Made by a program: the position numbers and the translations under genes
The notes under the pieces: model-generated
Seen by the model: the letters and a program-made list of their open reading frames with translations, nothing else
The model's database searches: none
What the model was told of the DNA's origin: nothing
Shown: positions 45,832 to 54,985 of the stretch, in pieces
Layout of the letters: each line of letters opens with the position of its first letter
Numbering within the stretch: position 1 is the stretch's first letter
DNA from: Lichenicoccus sp965213775
GTDB lineage: Bacteria > Pseudomonadota > Alphaproteobacteria > Acetobacterales > Acetobacteraceae
Reading direction: 5' to 3'
DNA length: 64,000 nt
Assembly: GCA_965213775.1 (NCBI GenBank)
Contig: CBDCAC010000004.1
Span: 186,001 to 250,000, forward strand

Positions 45832-46182
45832 ATGCAGAGCATCACGCTGCGGGACGCGGCTCCGGTCACGATCGAGATCGCCCGGAACATCGTGGCCAAC
45901 CAGGCGCTGCTGTCGCAGATCGACGGCGCCACCGGCGACGGCGACCACGGCATCAACATGGCCAAGGGCTTCCGTCTGGTGATCGAGCGGCTGTCGGACG
46001 GCGGGTTCGACCTGCGCCGGGGGCTCGCCACCATCGGCGACACCCTGCTCGGCGACATCGGCGGCTCGATGGGGCCGCTGTACGGCTCGTTCTTCACCGA
46101 GATGGCCGACGCGCTACCAGCCGCAGCGGCGCCCGGGGCCTTGGTGCCAGGGCGGGTCGCGGCGCGCGGCGCGCGAGCCTGA
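45832..46182 (+). pseudogene. Truncated DhaL-like kinase subunit
   Basis: 116 codons. The first 95 match the N-terminal half of DhaL/tetrose-kinase L subunits (GDGDHGINMAKGF with its metal-binding Asp/His, GDIGGSMGPLYGSFF). The C-terminal half, which should hold a further helical bundle, is missing; the frame ends in unrelated Ala/Arg-rich sequence. The partner DhaK subunit is absent. Read as a deletion remnant, not a functional kinase. Confidence 0.75.
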
Positions 46183-46240
46183 TTTGTTCAACCGACGAGC
46201 CGGGCCGGATCGAGCCGATCCCGCCGCGAGGAGGACCGAG

Positions 46241-46708
46241 ATGCGTATTGCCCTAGGTGGAGACAGTGCCGGGGAGCCCCTGATCCGGGCGATCGGCGAG
46301 CATCTCAAGGGCCGCGGCGAGCACGAGGTCACGGACCTGTCGCAGCCGGAGGCCGAGGACGGCGAGTACTACGCCCAGATGACGGATCGCGTCGCCAGCC
46401 GGATCCTGGCCGGCACCTACGACCGCGCCATCCTGTGCTGCGGCACCGGCATTGGCGTCTCGATCTCGGCCAACAAGATCCCGGGCATACGGGCAGCCCT
46501 GACCCACGACACCTATTCGGCCGAGCGCGCGGCGCTGAGCAACAACGCCCAGATCATCACCATGGGTGCGAGGGTGATCGGTCCGGAGCTCGCCAAGTCG
46601 ATCGTCAATGCGTGGCTCGCGCAGCAGTTCGACCCGCGCAGCCACTCGGCGCCCAATGTCGAGGCGATCGACGCCCTCGATGCGAAATACGCCCGCGGCG
46701 GCGGCTGA
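46241..46708 (+). CDS. RpiB/LacAB-type sugar-phosphate isomerase
   Basis: 155 residues, normal for RpiB. Catalytic CCGTGIGVSISANKIPGIRA, MRIALGGDSAG and THDTYSAERAALSNNAQII are diagnostic. In alphaproteobacterial erythritol operons the related EryI/DerI acts on erythrulose-4-phosphate. The AGGAGGAC site precedes the ATG. Linked to a truncated DhaL and a SorC regulator, so a tetrose pathway role is inferred. Confidence 0.92.
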   Translation: MRIALGGDSAGEPLIRAIGEHLKGRGEHEVTDLSQPEAEDGEYYAQMTDRVASRILAGTYDRAILCCGTGIGVSISANKIPGIRAALTHDTYSAERAALSNNAQIITMGARVIGPELAKSIVNAWLAQQFDPRSHSAPNVEAIDALDAKYARGGG

Positions 46709-46723
46709 GCCGACCGGGCGTGG

Positions 46724-46777
46724 CTCATCGCGCGGCGTCGCGCGCCGCTGTCCTCATCGCGCGGCGTCGCGCGCCGC
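46724..46777. repeat. 29-base tandem duplication at helicase 3' end
   Basis: A 25-base string beginning CTCATCGCGCGGCGTCGCGC occurs at 46724 and again at 46753. The second copy contains the helicase stop codon and its last codons (minus strand); the first copy lies just beyond the stop. Confidence 0.6.
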
Positions 46778-48673
46778 CGGCGCGCGCGACCGCCCGCCCT
46801 TCCTGCCGTCCGCAGGGCCGGTCGGCGGCCGCCACTCGCCGCGCTGCCGCGCGCTCCAGGCATAGCGCGGATCGCCCTCGAGCAGGCCGACATGGTCGGC
46901 CAGACGATGCCGCTCCAGCCAGCCGATCGCCGCCTCCAGTTCCGCCAGCGTCATCTCCGCACGGCCGCGCGCCATCACCCGCTTCAGCACCGCGTTGTAG
47001 CGGTGATACAGCCCCTGCCCGCGCGGCGCCCGCAGCGCCCCCTCATCCTCGACCGCCTGCATCGCGATCAGCTCGCCGACGCGGGCGCGGCGGCGGCGCT
47101 CGACCAGCGAGGGCGGCTCCAGCAGCTCGGCCTGCGCCGTGCCGTGCTCGGGGCGCTGCATCGCGAGCTGCGGGCCCGGCTTGAGGATCGCGTAGCGCAG
47201 CGCCAGGGCGTTGCTCTGCAGCGGCACCAGCCCGTCGCGGCCGCCCTGCTCGTCCAGCTGCTCGCGCAGCCAGATCGGCAGCGTCCCCTGCCGCCTGGCC
47301 GGCTTGGGCTGGCGCGCCAGGGTGCCCTGCTCGGTCTCCATGCGCAGGCGGAAGCGCGCGAACAGCGGGTCGTCGGGATGGAACACCAGGGCGCGCTGGG
47401 TCGCGTAGTCGCCGCCGTTGGGGTCCACCCGCGTCGCGCGGGCGACCATCTGCTCCAGCCACGGTCGGCTGCGTATGTGGGTGAGTGCGGCGACCACCGC
47501 CACTTCCGGTGCGTCCAGCCCCTCGTAGGCCATCGCGACCGTCACCAGCACGTTCGGCTCGGCCTGACGCCGGAAGCTCGCCAGGCTCTCGTGCGCGTCC
47601 GCCTCGCTCGACGTCGCCAGCCGCACCGTGCCCGCCTGCGCCGGCGGCATCCAGGCCTGCAGCTGCTCCAGGTAGCGGCGCGCGACGATCTGGTCGGGCG
47701 CCACCACCAGCAGCTTGCCCAAGCCCCGCGCTGGCGCGTCGGCGGCCAGATCGCGCATCCGCCGGCGACGCGCGCGCAGCGAGCGGGTGGCGCGGAACGC
47801 CTGGCGCAGCATCTCGGTGGCAAAACCGGTGCGCAGTGCGGTGAACAGCGCCGGCCGGGTGGTCTCGGTCGGCCAGTGGTTGAACAGCCGGTGCGGGCCG
47901 CAGGGCGTGCCGGCCTCGTCGAGCCAGCTCGCCTCGCCATCGAGCGCGCCGAACAGCACCGGCAGCACCGCGCGGTCGGCCAGCGCCTGCGCCCGACTGT
48001 AGCCCACCACCGCCCAGCCCGGTGCCGCGAGATCGACCTCCCGGGTGGCGCTGCGCGGCCCGCGCCGATAGGGCAGCCACAGGATGCCGCGCCCGTCCGC
48101 CCGCTCCAGCGTGCCGGACAGCAGCAGCCGCAGGCGCGCGCTCTCCAGCAGCGGCAGCAGCGCGCGGCTCCAGCCCGACGCCTCGTCCTGGCCGGCCGCC
48201 GCCTCGCCCGCAATCTCGCCCGCAACCTCCGGCAGCGCCGGCAGGTGATGCATCTCGTCGACCACCAGCAGGTAGCGGGCGCGCCGGAACTCCGCGAGGT
48301 GCAGCGCCGGCGCGGCGGCGAGGCCCTGATAGGTGGTGACGTAGCCGGCGAGGCCGCGGCTCGGGTCGGCGGCGTTCTCGGCGGCGCGAACCGAGCAGGC
48401 GTGACCGAGACGGCCGCGCCACAGCCCGTCGGCGAACGCCTCCTCGGCCTGCAGGCGCAGGCTGTCGCGCGGCACCACCCAGCAGACCCGGTCGATGATG
48501 CCGGCCTCGATCAGGCGCGCGGCCGCGATCACCGGCAGCAGCGACTTGCCGCCGCCCGGCGTCACCGCGGCCAGGATGTCGGCGACGTCGGACGCCTCGC
48601 CGGCGGCGATGGCGCCGACGATCGCGGCGAGCTGGGCCTGATGCGTGCGCAGGAAACCGGTCGGTGCGGACAA
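46754..48673 (-). CDS. Superfamily 2 DEAD/DEAH-type helicase
   Basis: 639 residues. Walker A TPGGGKS (39-44), motif II VVDEMHHLP, motif III LLLSGTLERADG, and the C-terminal helicase half with VTVAMAYEGLDAPEVAVVAAL and VARATRVDPNG. It has no nuclease, methylase or SAM-binding partner beside it. The layout resembles stand-alone type III restriction-like or uncharacterised SF2 proteins. The last 30 residues are Arg/Ala/Gly-rich. Confidence 0.88.
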   Translation of the reverse strand: MSAPTGFLRTHQAQLAAIVGAIAAGEASDVADILAAVTPGGGKSLLPVIAAARLIEAGIIDRVCWVVPRDSLRLQAEEAFADGLWRGRLGHACSVRAAENAADPSRGLAGYVTTYQGLAAAPALHLAEFRRARYLLVVDEMHHLPALPEVAGEIAGEAAAGQDEASGWSRALLPLLESARLRLLLSGTLERADGRGILWLPYRRGPRSATREVDLAAPGWAVVGYSRAQALADRAVLPVLFGALDGEASWLDEAGTPCGPHRLFNHWPTETTRPALFTALRTGFATEMLRQAFRATRSLRARRRRMRDLAADAPARGLGKLLVVAPDQIVARRYLEQLQAWMPPAQAGTVRLATSSEADAHESLASFRRQAEPNVLVTVAMAYEGLDAPEVAVVAALTHIRSRPWLEQMVARATRVDPNGGDYATQRALVFHPDDPLFARFRLRMETEQGTLARQPKPARRQGTLPIWLREQLDEQGGRDGLVPLQSNALALRYAILKPGPQLAMQRPEHGTAQAELLEPPSLVERRRRARVGELIAMQAVEDEGALRAPRGQGLYHRYNAVLKRVMARGRAEMTLAELEAAIGWLERHRLADHVGLLEGDPRYAWSARQRGEWRPPTGPADGRKGGRSRAPAARDAAR

Positions 48674-48718
48674 CGCCGAGCTCCATCATAAGGATGGGCA
48701 ACCGTGCGCACGGGACGA

Positions 48719-48842
48719 GGCGAAGGCAAGGGGCGTTGCCCCTTGACCCCATCAAAGGCAAGCCTTTGAAAACCCTAGTTTAAGAAATCGGGGTTTGGGG
48801 CCCCCGGTCCCAACCGGTCAAGGGCAGAGCCCTTCCCCTGCT
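48719..48842. repeat. Extragenic palindromic element, copy 4 (double)
   Basis: Large nested inverted repeat. Arms: CAAGGGGCGTTGCCCCTTG (48727-48745) and GGTCAAGGGCAGAGCCCTT (about 48817-48835). An inner stem CAAAGGCAAGCCTTTG (48753-48768) and a middle AACCC...GGGTT pair are also present. The right half nearly repeats copy 2 at 21945. It lies between two minus-strand genes and likely ends transcription. Confidence 0.7.
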
Positions 48843-48856
48843 CGGGCGAGCCCGCG

Positions 48857-50563
48857 TCATCCGCCGCAGGCGGCGTGCGGCGTCGCCGTCGTGACCCGGT
48901 AGAGTGCCGCGAAGCCACGTCGCGCCCGCAGCTGCAGCTCCGGCGGCACGACGGTCCGCGGATGCTGGTGCAGGATGAGCACGTAGTCGTAGCGATGACG
49001 CCAATCCGTCAGCTGCGACGGCCAGCGGTCGCTGCCGGCGATGCCGGCGCTCTGCGGCCCGAGCCGGAGCTGCTGCGTCAGCGGCAGATAGCCGTCGTTC
49101 TGCTGCATGCGGTCGAACGGCGGCCGCACCTCCAGCGGCTGCTTGCCGGTCTGGGCGAAGATCATCGGCCAGTAGGCGCGCCGCTCCATCATCACCCAGG
49201 CGGGAAGGTTGGCGTAGGCCACGCCGTTGTAGAAGATGCGCGAGACGGCGGGCTCGTCGCGCTCGACCATCCACGCATTGTCGCCGTCCCGGGTGGCCAG
49301 CACGCGGCTGCACGGCGCGACCTCCCGGGTCACCGCACGCAGATCCTGCAGCACCGCCTGCTGCCGGCTCCAGACCGCGGCGGTGCCGGCGGCGTGATAC
49401 AGCGTCAGTGCGACCACCGCCATGGCGGCCGCGGCGGCGACGGGACGCGGCAGGGTCGGCCGGATGCCGGCGATGCACAGCAGCACGACCGGCAGGGCCA
49501 GGCGCGGATAGACCATGCCGTTGTCGATCGCGGTGCTGGGCAGCACCAGGAAGGCCACCAGCAGGATGGCGGCCGCGAGCAGCGGCTCGGGCCGCAGCGA
49601 GAGCGAGCGTCGGGCGAGCGCCAGCAGCGGGATCGCGACCAGCACGCCTGCCGCGATCAGGTCGAGTTCGCGGTTCGGCGCGCCGACAGTGCCGAGCAGC
49701 CAGAGCAGCCGCATCCTCGGCTCGGCGAGGAACCCGTGCTGCGCGAGCTGCTCCAGGAACAGACGGCCCTGGTCCGGCCGGGAATAGGTGTTCGACGGCC
49801 CGAGCAGCTTGTAGGTGAGGAACGGCAGCGCGGTCAGGGACAGCAGTGCGGCGGCGCTTCGCAGCAGCTGCGGTGGAAGCTCCCGCCACGGCGCCCGGCC
49901 ATAGCCGTGCAGCACCCGCCACAGCCGGACCAGCTCGCTCGCACCGCAGAGCAGCACCAGGATCGCGAAGGCGAAGATGTGGCAGACCAAGCAGGCCAGG
50001 CCGGCGAGCAGGGCGAAGCCCGCGCGCACCGGCAGGCGCCGCGGCGTCAGCCTGATCCAGCCCGCGGTGGCCCACAGCGCCACCCCCAGGCCGAACAGGT
50101 AGTTGAGGAAGCCGTTGGTCAGCACGAAGTTGTATGCCGTCAGCGCGCTGACATACGGCCAGATGGCGGGCCGGAACAGGGCGCGGTGCAGCGCGATCGT
50201 CCCGGAGACGCACAGCAACGCGGCGGCGGCCGCGAACAGGCTGCCGGCGGCGCCGAGCGGCATGATCGCGGCCAGCTGCGGGACGATGAGGTCCATCGCC
50301 AGGTTCGGGAACAACGCCCAGTGCACGCGATACATCGCGTTGAAGGCCGGATCGCCGCCGTGGGCGGCGAGGACGCCCATGCGCGCCAGATGGTTGGGAT
50401 AGTCCAGCAGCGGCAGGACGCTGGTCGCCGCGAACGGCAGCATGACGACCAGGCCGAGCAGGAGATGGGCGACCCCGCTGCGGATCCGCGCTCCGCTCAA
50501 CCGTCGGAATCGCAGCCCCGACGCGGCGGCGGTCGCGCTCAACGTCGCGGAGCTGCTCTTCAT
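48857..50563 (-). CDS. Multi-membrane-span protein, possible glycosyltransferase
   Basis: 568 residues from ATG 50563. About eleven to thirteen membrane helices in the first 400 residues, then a soluble periplasmic tail (VEVAP-type beta strands, WPSQLTDWRHRYDYVL). This is the outline of GT-C glycosyltransferases, but no DxD/EXD motif is certain. Nearby genes are for surface glycans. Function not known. Confidence 0.75.
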   Translation of the reverse strand: MKSSSATLSATAAASGLRFRRLSGARIRSGVAHLLLGLVVMLPFAATSVLPLLDYPNHLARMGVLAAHGGDPAFNAMYRVHWALFPNLAMDLIVPQLAAIMPLGAAGSLFAAAAALLCVSGTIALHRALFRPAIWPYVSALTAYNFVLTNGFLNYLFGLGVALWATAGWIRLTPRRLPVRAGFALLAGLACLVCHIFAFAILVLLCGASELVRLWRVLHGYGRAPWRELPPQLLRSAAALLSLTALPFLTYKLLGPSNTYSRPDQGRLFLEQLAQHGFLAEPRMRLLWLLGTVGAPNRELDLIAAGVLVAIPLLALARRSLSLRPEPLLAAAILLVAFLVLPSTAIDNGMVYPRLALPVVLLCIAGIRPTLPRPVAAAAAMAVVALTLYHAAGTAAVWSRQQAVLQDLRAVTREVAPCSRVLATRDGDNAWMVERDEPAVSRIFYNGVAYANLPAWVMMERRAYWPMIFAQTGKQPLEVRPPFDRMQQNDGYLPLTQQLRLGPQSAGIAGSDRWPSQLTDWRHRYDYVLILHQHPRTVVPPELQLRARRGFAALYRVTTATPHAACGG

Positions 50564-50661
50564 GCACCGATATCCAGATGGTTGCGGATCTCTACAGGGC
50601 TGGAGATCCGACCCGTCGTCAAAAATCAATCAACATGGCGCTGACGCGGTTGATCCCCCGC

Positions 50662-51765
50662 TCATCCCAGCTTGCGCAGCACCTCGTCGGCGATGGCCAG
50701 GCTCGCCGTCAGCCCCGGGCTCTCGATGCCCAGCAGGTTGATCAGGCCCGCGATCCCGTGATCGGCGGGACCCTCGATGCGGAAGTCGGGCATCGGCTGC
50801 CCGGGTCCGTGGATCTTGGGCCTGATGCCGGCATAGTCCGGCACCAGCGATGCGTCGGGCAGTCCGGGCCAGTAGCGCCGGATCGCCTGGTAGAACACCG
50901 ACGCGCGTGCTGGATCGACCGAGAGCTGATGCTCGTCGGCGACCCACTCGATGTCGGGGCCGAAGCGCATGCGTCCGGCGAGGTCGATGGTGGCGTGGAC
51001 GCCGAGGCTCGCCGCCCCGGGTGCGGGATAGACCAGGCGGGAGAACGGCGACCGGCCCTGCAGCGAGAAGTAGCTGCCCTTGGCGAAATGCTGCGCCACC
51101 GGGCGATCCGGCGGGTAGCCGGCGAGGCCCGCCACCAGCGGCGGCGCACCGTGCCCGGCGGCGTTGACCACCAGCGTCGCCTGGACGATGGCCGGATCCT
51201 GGCCGCCGGTCCGCAGCACGATCCCGCCCGGCTCGACGTGCCAGTGCTCGACCGGGGTCGCGTAGGCGATCATGCCGCCCGCGTCCTCGAGATCGCCGAT
51301 CAGGGCGAGCATGTAGCCATGGCTGTCCAGGATACCGGTCGAGGGCGAGAGGTAGGCGGCGCTGCAGCGCAGCTCCGGCTCCAGGTCGCGCGCCGCCGCC
51401 GCGTCGAGCTTGCGCAGGTCGCCGACGCCGTTCGCCGCCGCGTGGGCGGCGATGGCGTCCAGCCGGGCCTCGTCCTGCGCGCCGTCCGCGACCAGCAGCT
51501 TGCCGCAGCGTCGATGCTCGACGCCGTGGCCCTGCAGGAACTCGTAGAGCCGGTGTCGGCCCGCGACGCAGAGCCGCGCCTTGGCCGAGCCGGCTGGATA
51601 GTAGATCCCGGCATGGATCACCTCGCTGTTGCGCGACGACGAGGCGGTGCCGAACGACGTCTCGCGCTCGATCACCAGCGTCTCGCGTCCGCCCTGCGCG
51701 AGTGCCCTTGCCGCCGCCAGCCCGACCGCGCCGGCACCGATGACGATCGCATCGACCTGGTTCAT
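50662..51765 (-). CDS. FAD-dependent oxidoreductase (L-2-hydroxyglutarate dehydrogenase-like)
   Basis: 367 residues from MNQVDA. N-terminal FAD motif AIVIGAGAVGLAAARALA, SSRNSEVIHAGIYY (the LhgO-type loop) and C-terminal LLGIESPGLTASLAIAD match the DAO family near LhgO/L2HGDH. It oxidises a 2-hydroxy acid. Adjacent to a membrane phosphatase, without clear pathway partners. Confidence 0.88.
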   Translation of the reverse strand: MNQVDAIVIGAGAVGLAAARALAQGGRETLVIERETSFGTASSSRNSEVIHAGIYYPAGSAKARLCVAGRHRLYEFLQGHGVEHRRCGKLLVADGAQDEARLDAIAAHAAANGVGDLRKLDAAAARDLEPELRCSAAYLSPSTGILDSHGYMLALIGDLEDAGGMIAYATPVEHWHVEPGGIVLRTGGQDPAIVQATLVVNAAGHGAPPLVAGLAGYPPDRPVAQHFAKGSYFSLQGRSPFSRLVYPAPGAASLGVHATIDLAGRMRFGPDIEWVADEHQLSVDPARASVFYQAIRRYWPGLPDASLVPDYAGIRPKIHGPGQPMPDFRIEGPADHGIAGLINLLGIESPGLTASLAIADEVLRKLG

Positions 51766-51805
51766 GCGTCCGCGCGCCACGCCGCTCGGTTCGGGCTCGC
51801 CACGA

Positions 51806-52474
51806 TCAGCGTCGCGCGTCGGCGCACGAGACGGCGTAGCCGACGGAGCCGCCCACCAGCAGGCCCGCGAACAGGTCGGAGACGAAATGGGCCTGCTGGG
51901 TGACGAGCCCGTAGCCGGCCGCGAGCCCGGCGGCGAGCAGCGGCAGCATCAGCCAGCGCGACCGCGCCCATAGGAACGGTCCGATCGCGCCCACCGCCGT
52001 CATGTGGCCGGACGGGAAGCAGCCGGACAGGTAGGCGTAGAAGTTCCGCCATTGCTGGTCGTACCAGCGCAGCGGCGGGATGCGGCCGAACCAGACCTTG
52101 AGGAGGTCGGTGAGCGTGAGTGCGATGCAGACGCTGATCGAGGCCAGCAGCAGCTGCCGCCAGATCCCGCTCAGCCTGCCGACGAAGGCGGACCAGGCGC
52201 CCAGCAGCACCGCGCCGGCGGCGCTGGCCAGGATCACCAGCTCGGGGATATGCACCATGCGCCGGGCGTCACGGGAGAAGGCGACCCGCTCATGCACGTA
52301 GCGCGCGACCGGATGATCGAGCCGGGCACCGGACATCACGACCAGCAGCATCCCGAGGCCGGCCCAGAGTATCCATCGTCCGAGCGGGCCCCGCAGCGTC
52401 GCGACGGCGGCACCGCGACGCCCGCCGCCGGGTGCGCCCGGCCGCGGCCGGGCCAGCACGGTGTCAGCCGGCAT
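51806..52474 (-). CDS. PAP2-family membrane phosphatase
   Basis: 222 residues, about five to six membrane helices. Motifs: KVWFGRIPPL, CFPSGHMTA (motif 2 with PSGH) and HFVSDLFAG with the catalytic His/Asp. Probably a lipid-phosphate phosphatase recycling undecaprenyl diphosphate for glycan synthesis. The start overlaps the upstream gene stop by 11 bases. Confidence 0.9.
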   Translation of the reverse strand: MPADTVLARPRPGAPGGGRRGAAVATLRGPLGRWILWAGLGMLLVVMSGARLDHPVARYVHERVAFSRDARRMVHIPELVILASAAGAVLLGAWSAFVGRLSGIWRQLLLASISVCIALTLTDLLKVWFGRIPPLRWYDQQWRNFYAYLSGCFPSGHMTAVGAIGPFLWARSRWLMLPLLAAGLAAGYGLVTQQAHFVSDLFAGLLVGGSVGYAVSCADARR

Positions 52475-54068
52475 GCTGCGTCAGCGGCCTCGCCTTGGGC
52501 GCGGTGCCGGTCCAGCTCTCGGCGAGCGGGCGGATCGGCTTCACCCCGTACACCGTCCAGTCGTTGAACCGGGCCACGCGCGCGAGGCGGCCGCTGCGGT
52601 CCAGCCCGGCGATGAAGGCCGGATTGCGCACCACCAGGAAGGCGACGTGGTTGGCGGCCAGCAGCTGCGGCGCGCCGCCGTGGTCGAGGCCGAAGCGGTC
52701 GGTCAGCAGGCCGGCGACGTCGGCGTGCCCGGCGTAGGCGGCGCGCATCGGCTCGTAGAAGCCGATCCTGACCGGGTCTCCCCGCGCGGTCAGCAGCAGC
52801 CGGTCGGGGAAGCGCGAAAAGGCGAGCACGTCCAGGTAGTCGAGGTTGGTCGAGCTGTCGACCACCACCCGCGCCTCCGGCGACGCCGCCAGTCTCTGGT
52901 CCAGGAAGCGGGCGAGCGCGTGCTCCTGATGCGCGTGCAGGGTCTCGTTGTTGCGCAGCCCGTCATGGGTATACCACAGGCTGCGCACCCCCATCGGCAG
53001 GATCGCCAGCAGCAGCAGCACCGCCAGCACCGGACCCGGCAGCCGCGCGCGGTCGCGCAGCACGCCGGCGATGCGCCACGCGACGTAGCCGTCGAACGGC
53101 AGCATCATCAGCGTCCAGACGCCGCTGGTGCGCCAGGTCGCCGCCGTCGGGATGCTGAAGGTCAGGGTCGTGTAGAGGCTGAACACCAGCAGCGGCACGC
53201 CGAACAGCAGCGTCCAGGTCCGGATCATGGCGTCGCGACGCGAGAGCCACACCAGGGCCACGAGCCCGGGCAGGGTCAGCGGGTTCCAGATCATGTCCTG
53301 GATGAAGAAGCGCAGCGGCGACCATTTCACCGCGTAGACATGGTTGCGCCCGAACTCGCCGATGAACTGCTGGGCGGCGACGTTGATGTTGCTCAGCGAG
53401 CCGTACCACGCGTACGAGTTCAACGCCCACAGGGCGGGGAAGATGAACAGCACCAACGAGGCGCCGCACAGGGTGAGGAACGCCAGCTCGCGCCGGACCA
53501 AGCCGCGATAGAGCAGCAGCACCTCGACGAACATCGCGAACAACCCGGCCTCGAAGCGGACGCTCTCGGCGAGCAGGATGCACGCGCAGCCTAGGAGCAG
53601 GGACGGCGCGCGCTGCGCGCGCAGCCACTCGGCGATCAGGGCGGCCGCCGAGATCACGAACAGGAAGTAGTAGATGTCGGACAGCGGCACGACGCTGAAC
53701 AGCAGCCGCTGCGGCGCCAGCACGGCGAGCACGACCGCGATCAGGCTGATCCGGCGATCCCGGAACAGGGCGGTGGCGAGCCGCGCCAGCGCAAGCAGGC
53801 TGAGCAGCCCGGCGAGGCAGACCAGCACGCGAGGGGTGACGAAGATGGACGGGAACAGCTTCAGGGCGCTGCCGACGAACAGCTTGTAGAAGGGCGGCCA
53901 GAGGAACGGCTCCAGCGCGTTCGACCGGGACATGTGCCAGGCGGTGAGGATCCTCGCACTTTCGTCCGAGGTCAGCCGGAACAGCCCGTGGGCGAACAGG
54001 CCGAGCTGCACCAGCAATGCCGCCAGCACGATCATCCCGAGCGAGAGCAGGTAGCCGCGCCGTGTCAT
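52464..54068 (-). CDS. GT-C/ArnT-like membrane glycosyltransferase
   Basis: 534 residues. About ten to twelve membrane helices, with SDESARILTAWHMS early (an acidic loop as in ArnT/PMT enzymes) and WPPFYKLFVGSALKLFP. The C-terminal soluble domain is about 100 residues. Likely uses polyprenyl-phosphate sugars at the periplasmic side. It overlaps the PAP2 gene, so the two are co-translated. Confidence 0.8.
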   Translation of the reverse strand: MTRRGYLLSLGMIVLAALLVQLGLFAHGLFRLTSDESARILTAWHMSRSNALEPFLWPPFYKLFVGSALKLFPSIFVTPRVLVCLAGLLSLLALARLATALFRDRRISLIAVVLAVLAPQRLLFSVVPLSDIYYFLFVISAAALIAEWLRAQRAPSLLLGCACILLAESVRFEAGLFAMFVEVLLLYRGLVRRELAFLTLCGASLVLFIFPALWALNSYAWYGSLSNINVAAQQFIGEFGRNHVYAVKWSPLRFFIQDMIWNPLTLPGLVALVWLSRRDAMIRTWTLLFGVPLLVFSLYTTLTFSIPTAATWRTSGVWTLMMLPFDGYVAWRIAGVLRDRARLPGPVLAVLLLLAILPMGVRSLWYTHDGLRNNETLHAHQEHALARFLDQRLAASPEARVVVDSSTNLDYLDVLAFSRFPDRLLLTARGDPVRIGFYEPMRAAYAGHADVAGLLTDRFGLDHGGAPQLLAANHVAFLVVRNPAFIAGLDRSGRLARVARFNDWTVYGVKPIRPLAESWTGTAPKARPLTQHAG

Positions 54069-54100
54069 CGAAGGATGTCCGCCACCTGGACCAGGGATCG

Positions 54101-54970
54101 TCAGCTGGCCTTCCCCGCGCCGCGCTTGCCGCGCAGCAGGGCGGACAGCTTGTCGCGGGCGACATAGGTGATCGGCGGCACGAAGGCGCGCGCCAGGGCC
54201 TTTACGCGGGTGTGGCGCTTGCCGGGCAGGAAGGTGATGAAGCTGCTCTTCTTGATCGCCTCCGGGTCGGGGCTCCAGTAGAACAGCGAGACCGACTTGC
54301 GCGACTGGTCGACCGGGCAGGTGAGCGGATCGGGGAAGCCGTGCAGGGTCTCGTCGTTGGTCTCGAAGATCACCGCGCGGTTGAACAGCGGCACCACGCT
54401 GGCGCCAGCCCGCTTGGTGACATGGTCGCACAGATCGAGCGCGCCGCCCCAGGCGGCATCCCACTCGTGGTTGAGGTAGATGATCAGGTTCAGGCGCCGC
54501 GCCAGCGGCAGCACCGGATGCTGGGTCCAGTCCACGTGCACGTTGAGCCAGCCGCCGCGGAAGGATTCGTGCAGCCCGCCGCCATGGAACAGCGGGTCCG
54601 GCACCAGGTCGGCGTGCCCGGTGACGTAGCGCAGGAAGCCCATCATCGGCTCGGCGCAGATCTGCATGAAGAAGGCCTGGGTGAAGGCCGACAGGTCGGC
54701 GATGCCGCGCGAGGTCTGCTTGATCTCGTTCTCGGTGTCGTACTTGATCCAGTCCCGGCCGCTCCGGCTCGGGAAGTCGCCGGTGACCCTCTCTAGGATC
54801 TCGGGGTCGAAGAAATTATCGATGACCACGTGCGGATAGGGCTTGCCGGCGAGGAACTGCGCGCGGAACTCGTCTTTGGCCGCCATCAGCCGCTCGACCG
54901 GGATCATCCGGTCGACCACGGCGTCGAAGCTCTCGATCGAGGGTGCGGAGGGTGGGGTGCTGACATCCAT
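54101..54970 (-). CDS. 2-oxoglutarate/Fe(II)-dependent oxygenase
   Basis: 289 residues, double-stranded beta-helix fold. Iron ligands His145 and Asp147 (LNVHVDWTQHP) and His210 (ETLHGFPDP); Arg224 (DQSRKSVSLFYW) binds 2-oxoglutarate. It lies next to two C-methyltransferases, so it may hydroxylate the sugar made there. Very similar proteins are common in alphaproteobacterial glycan loci. Confidence 0.88.
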   Translation of the reverse strand: MDVSTPPSAPSIESFDAVVDRMIPVERLMAAKDEFRAQFLAGKPYPHVVIDNFFDPEILERVTGDFPSRSGRDWIKYDTENEIKQTSRGIADLSAFTQAFFMQICAEPMMGFLRYVTGHADLVPDPLFHGGGLHESFRGGWLNVHVDWTQHPVLPLARRLNLIIYLNHEWDAAWGGALDLCDHVTKRAGASVVPLFNRAVIFETNDETLHGFPDPLTCPVDQSRKSVSLFYWSPDPEAIKKSSFITFLPGKRHTRVKALARAFVPPITYVARDKLSALLRGKRGAGKAS

Positions 54971-54985
54971 CGGTGAATGCTCCTG

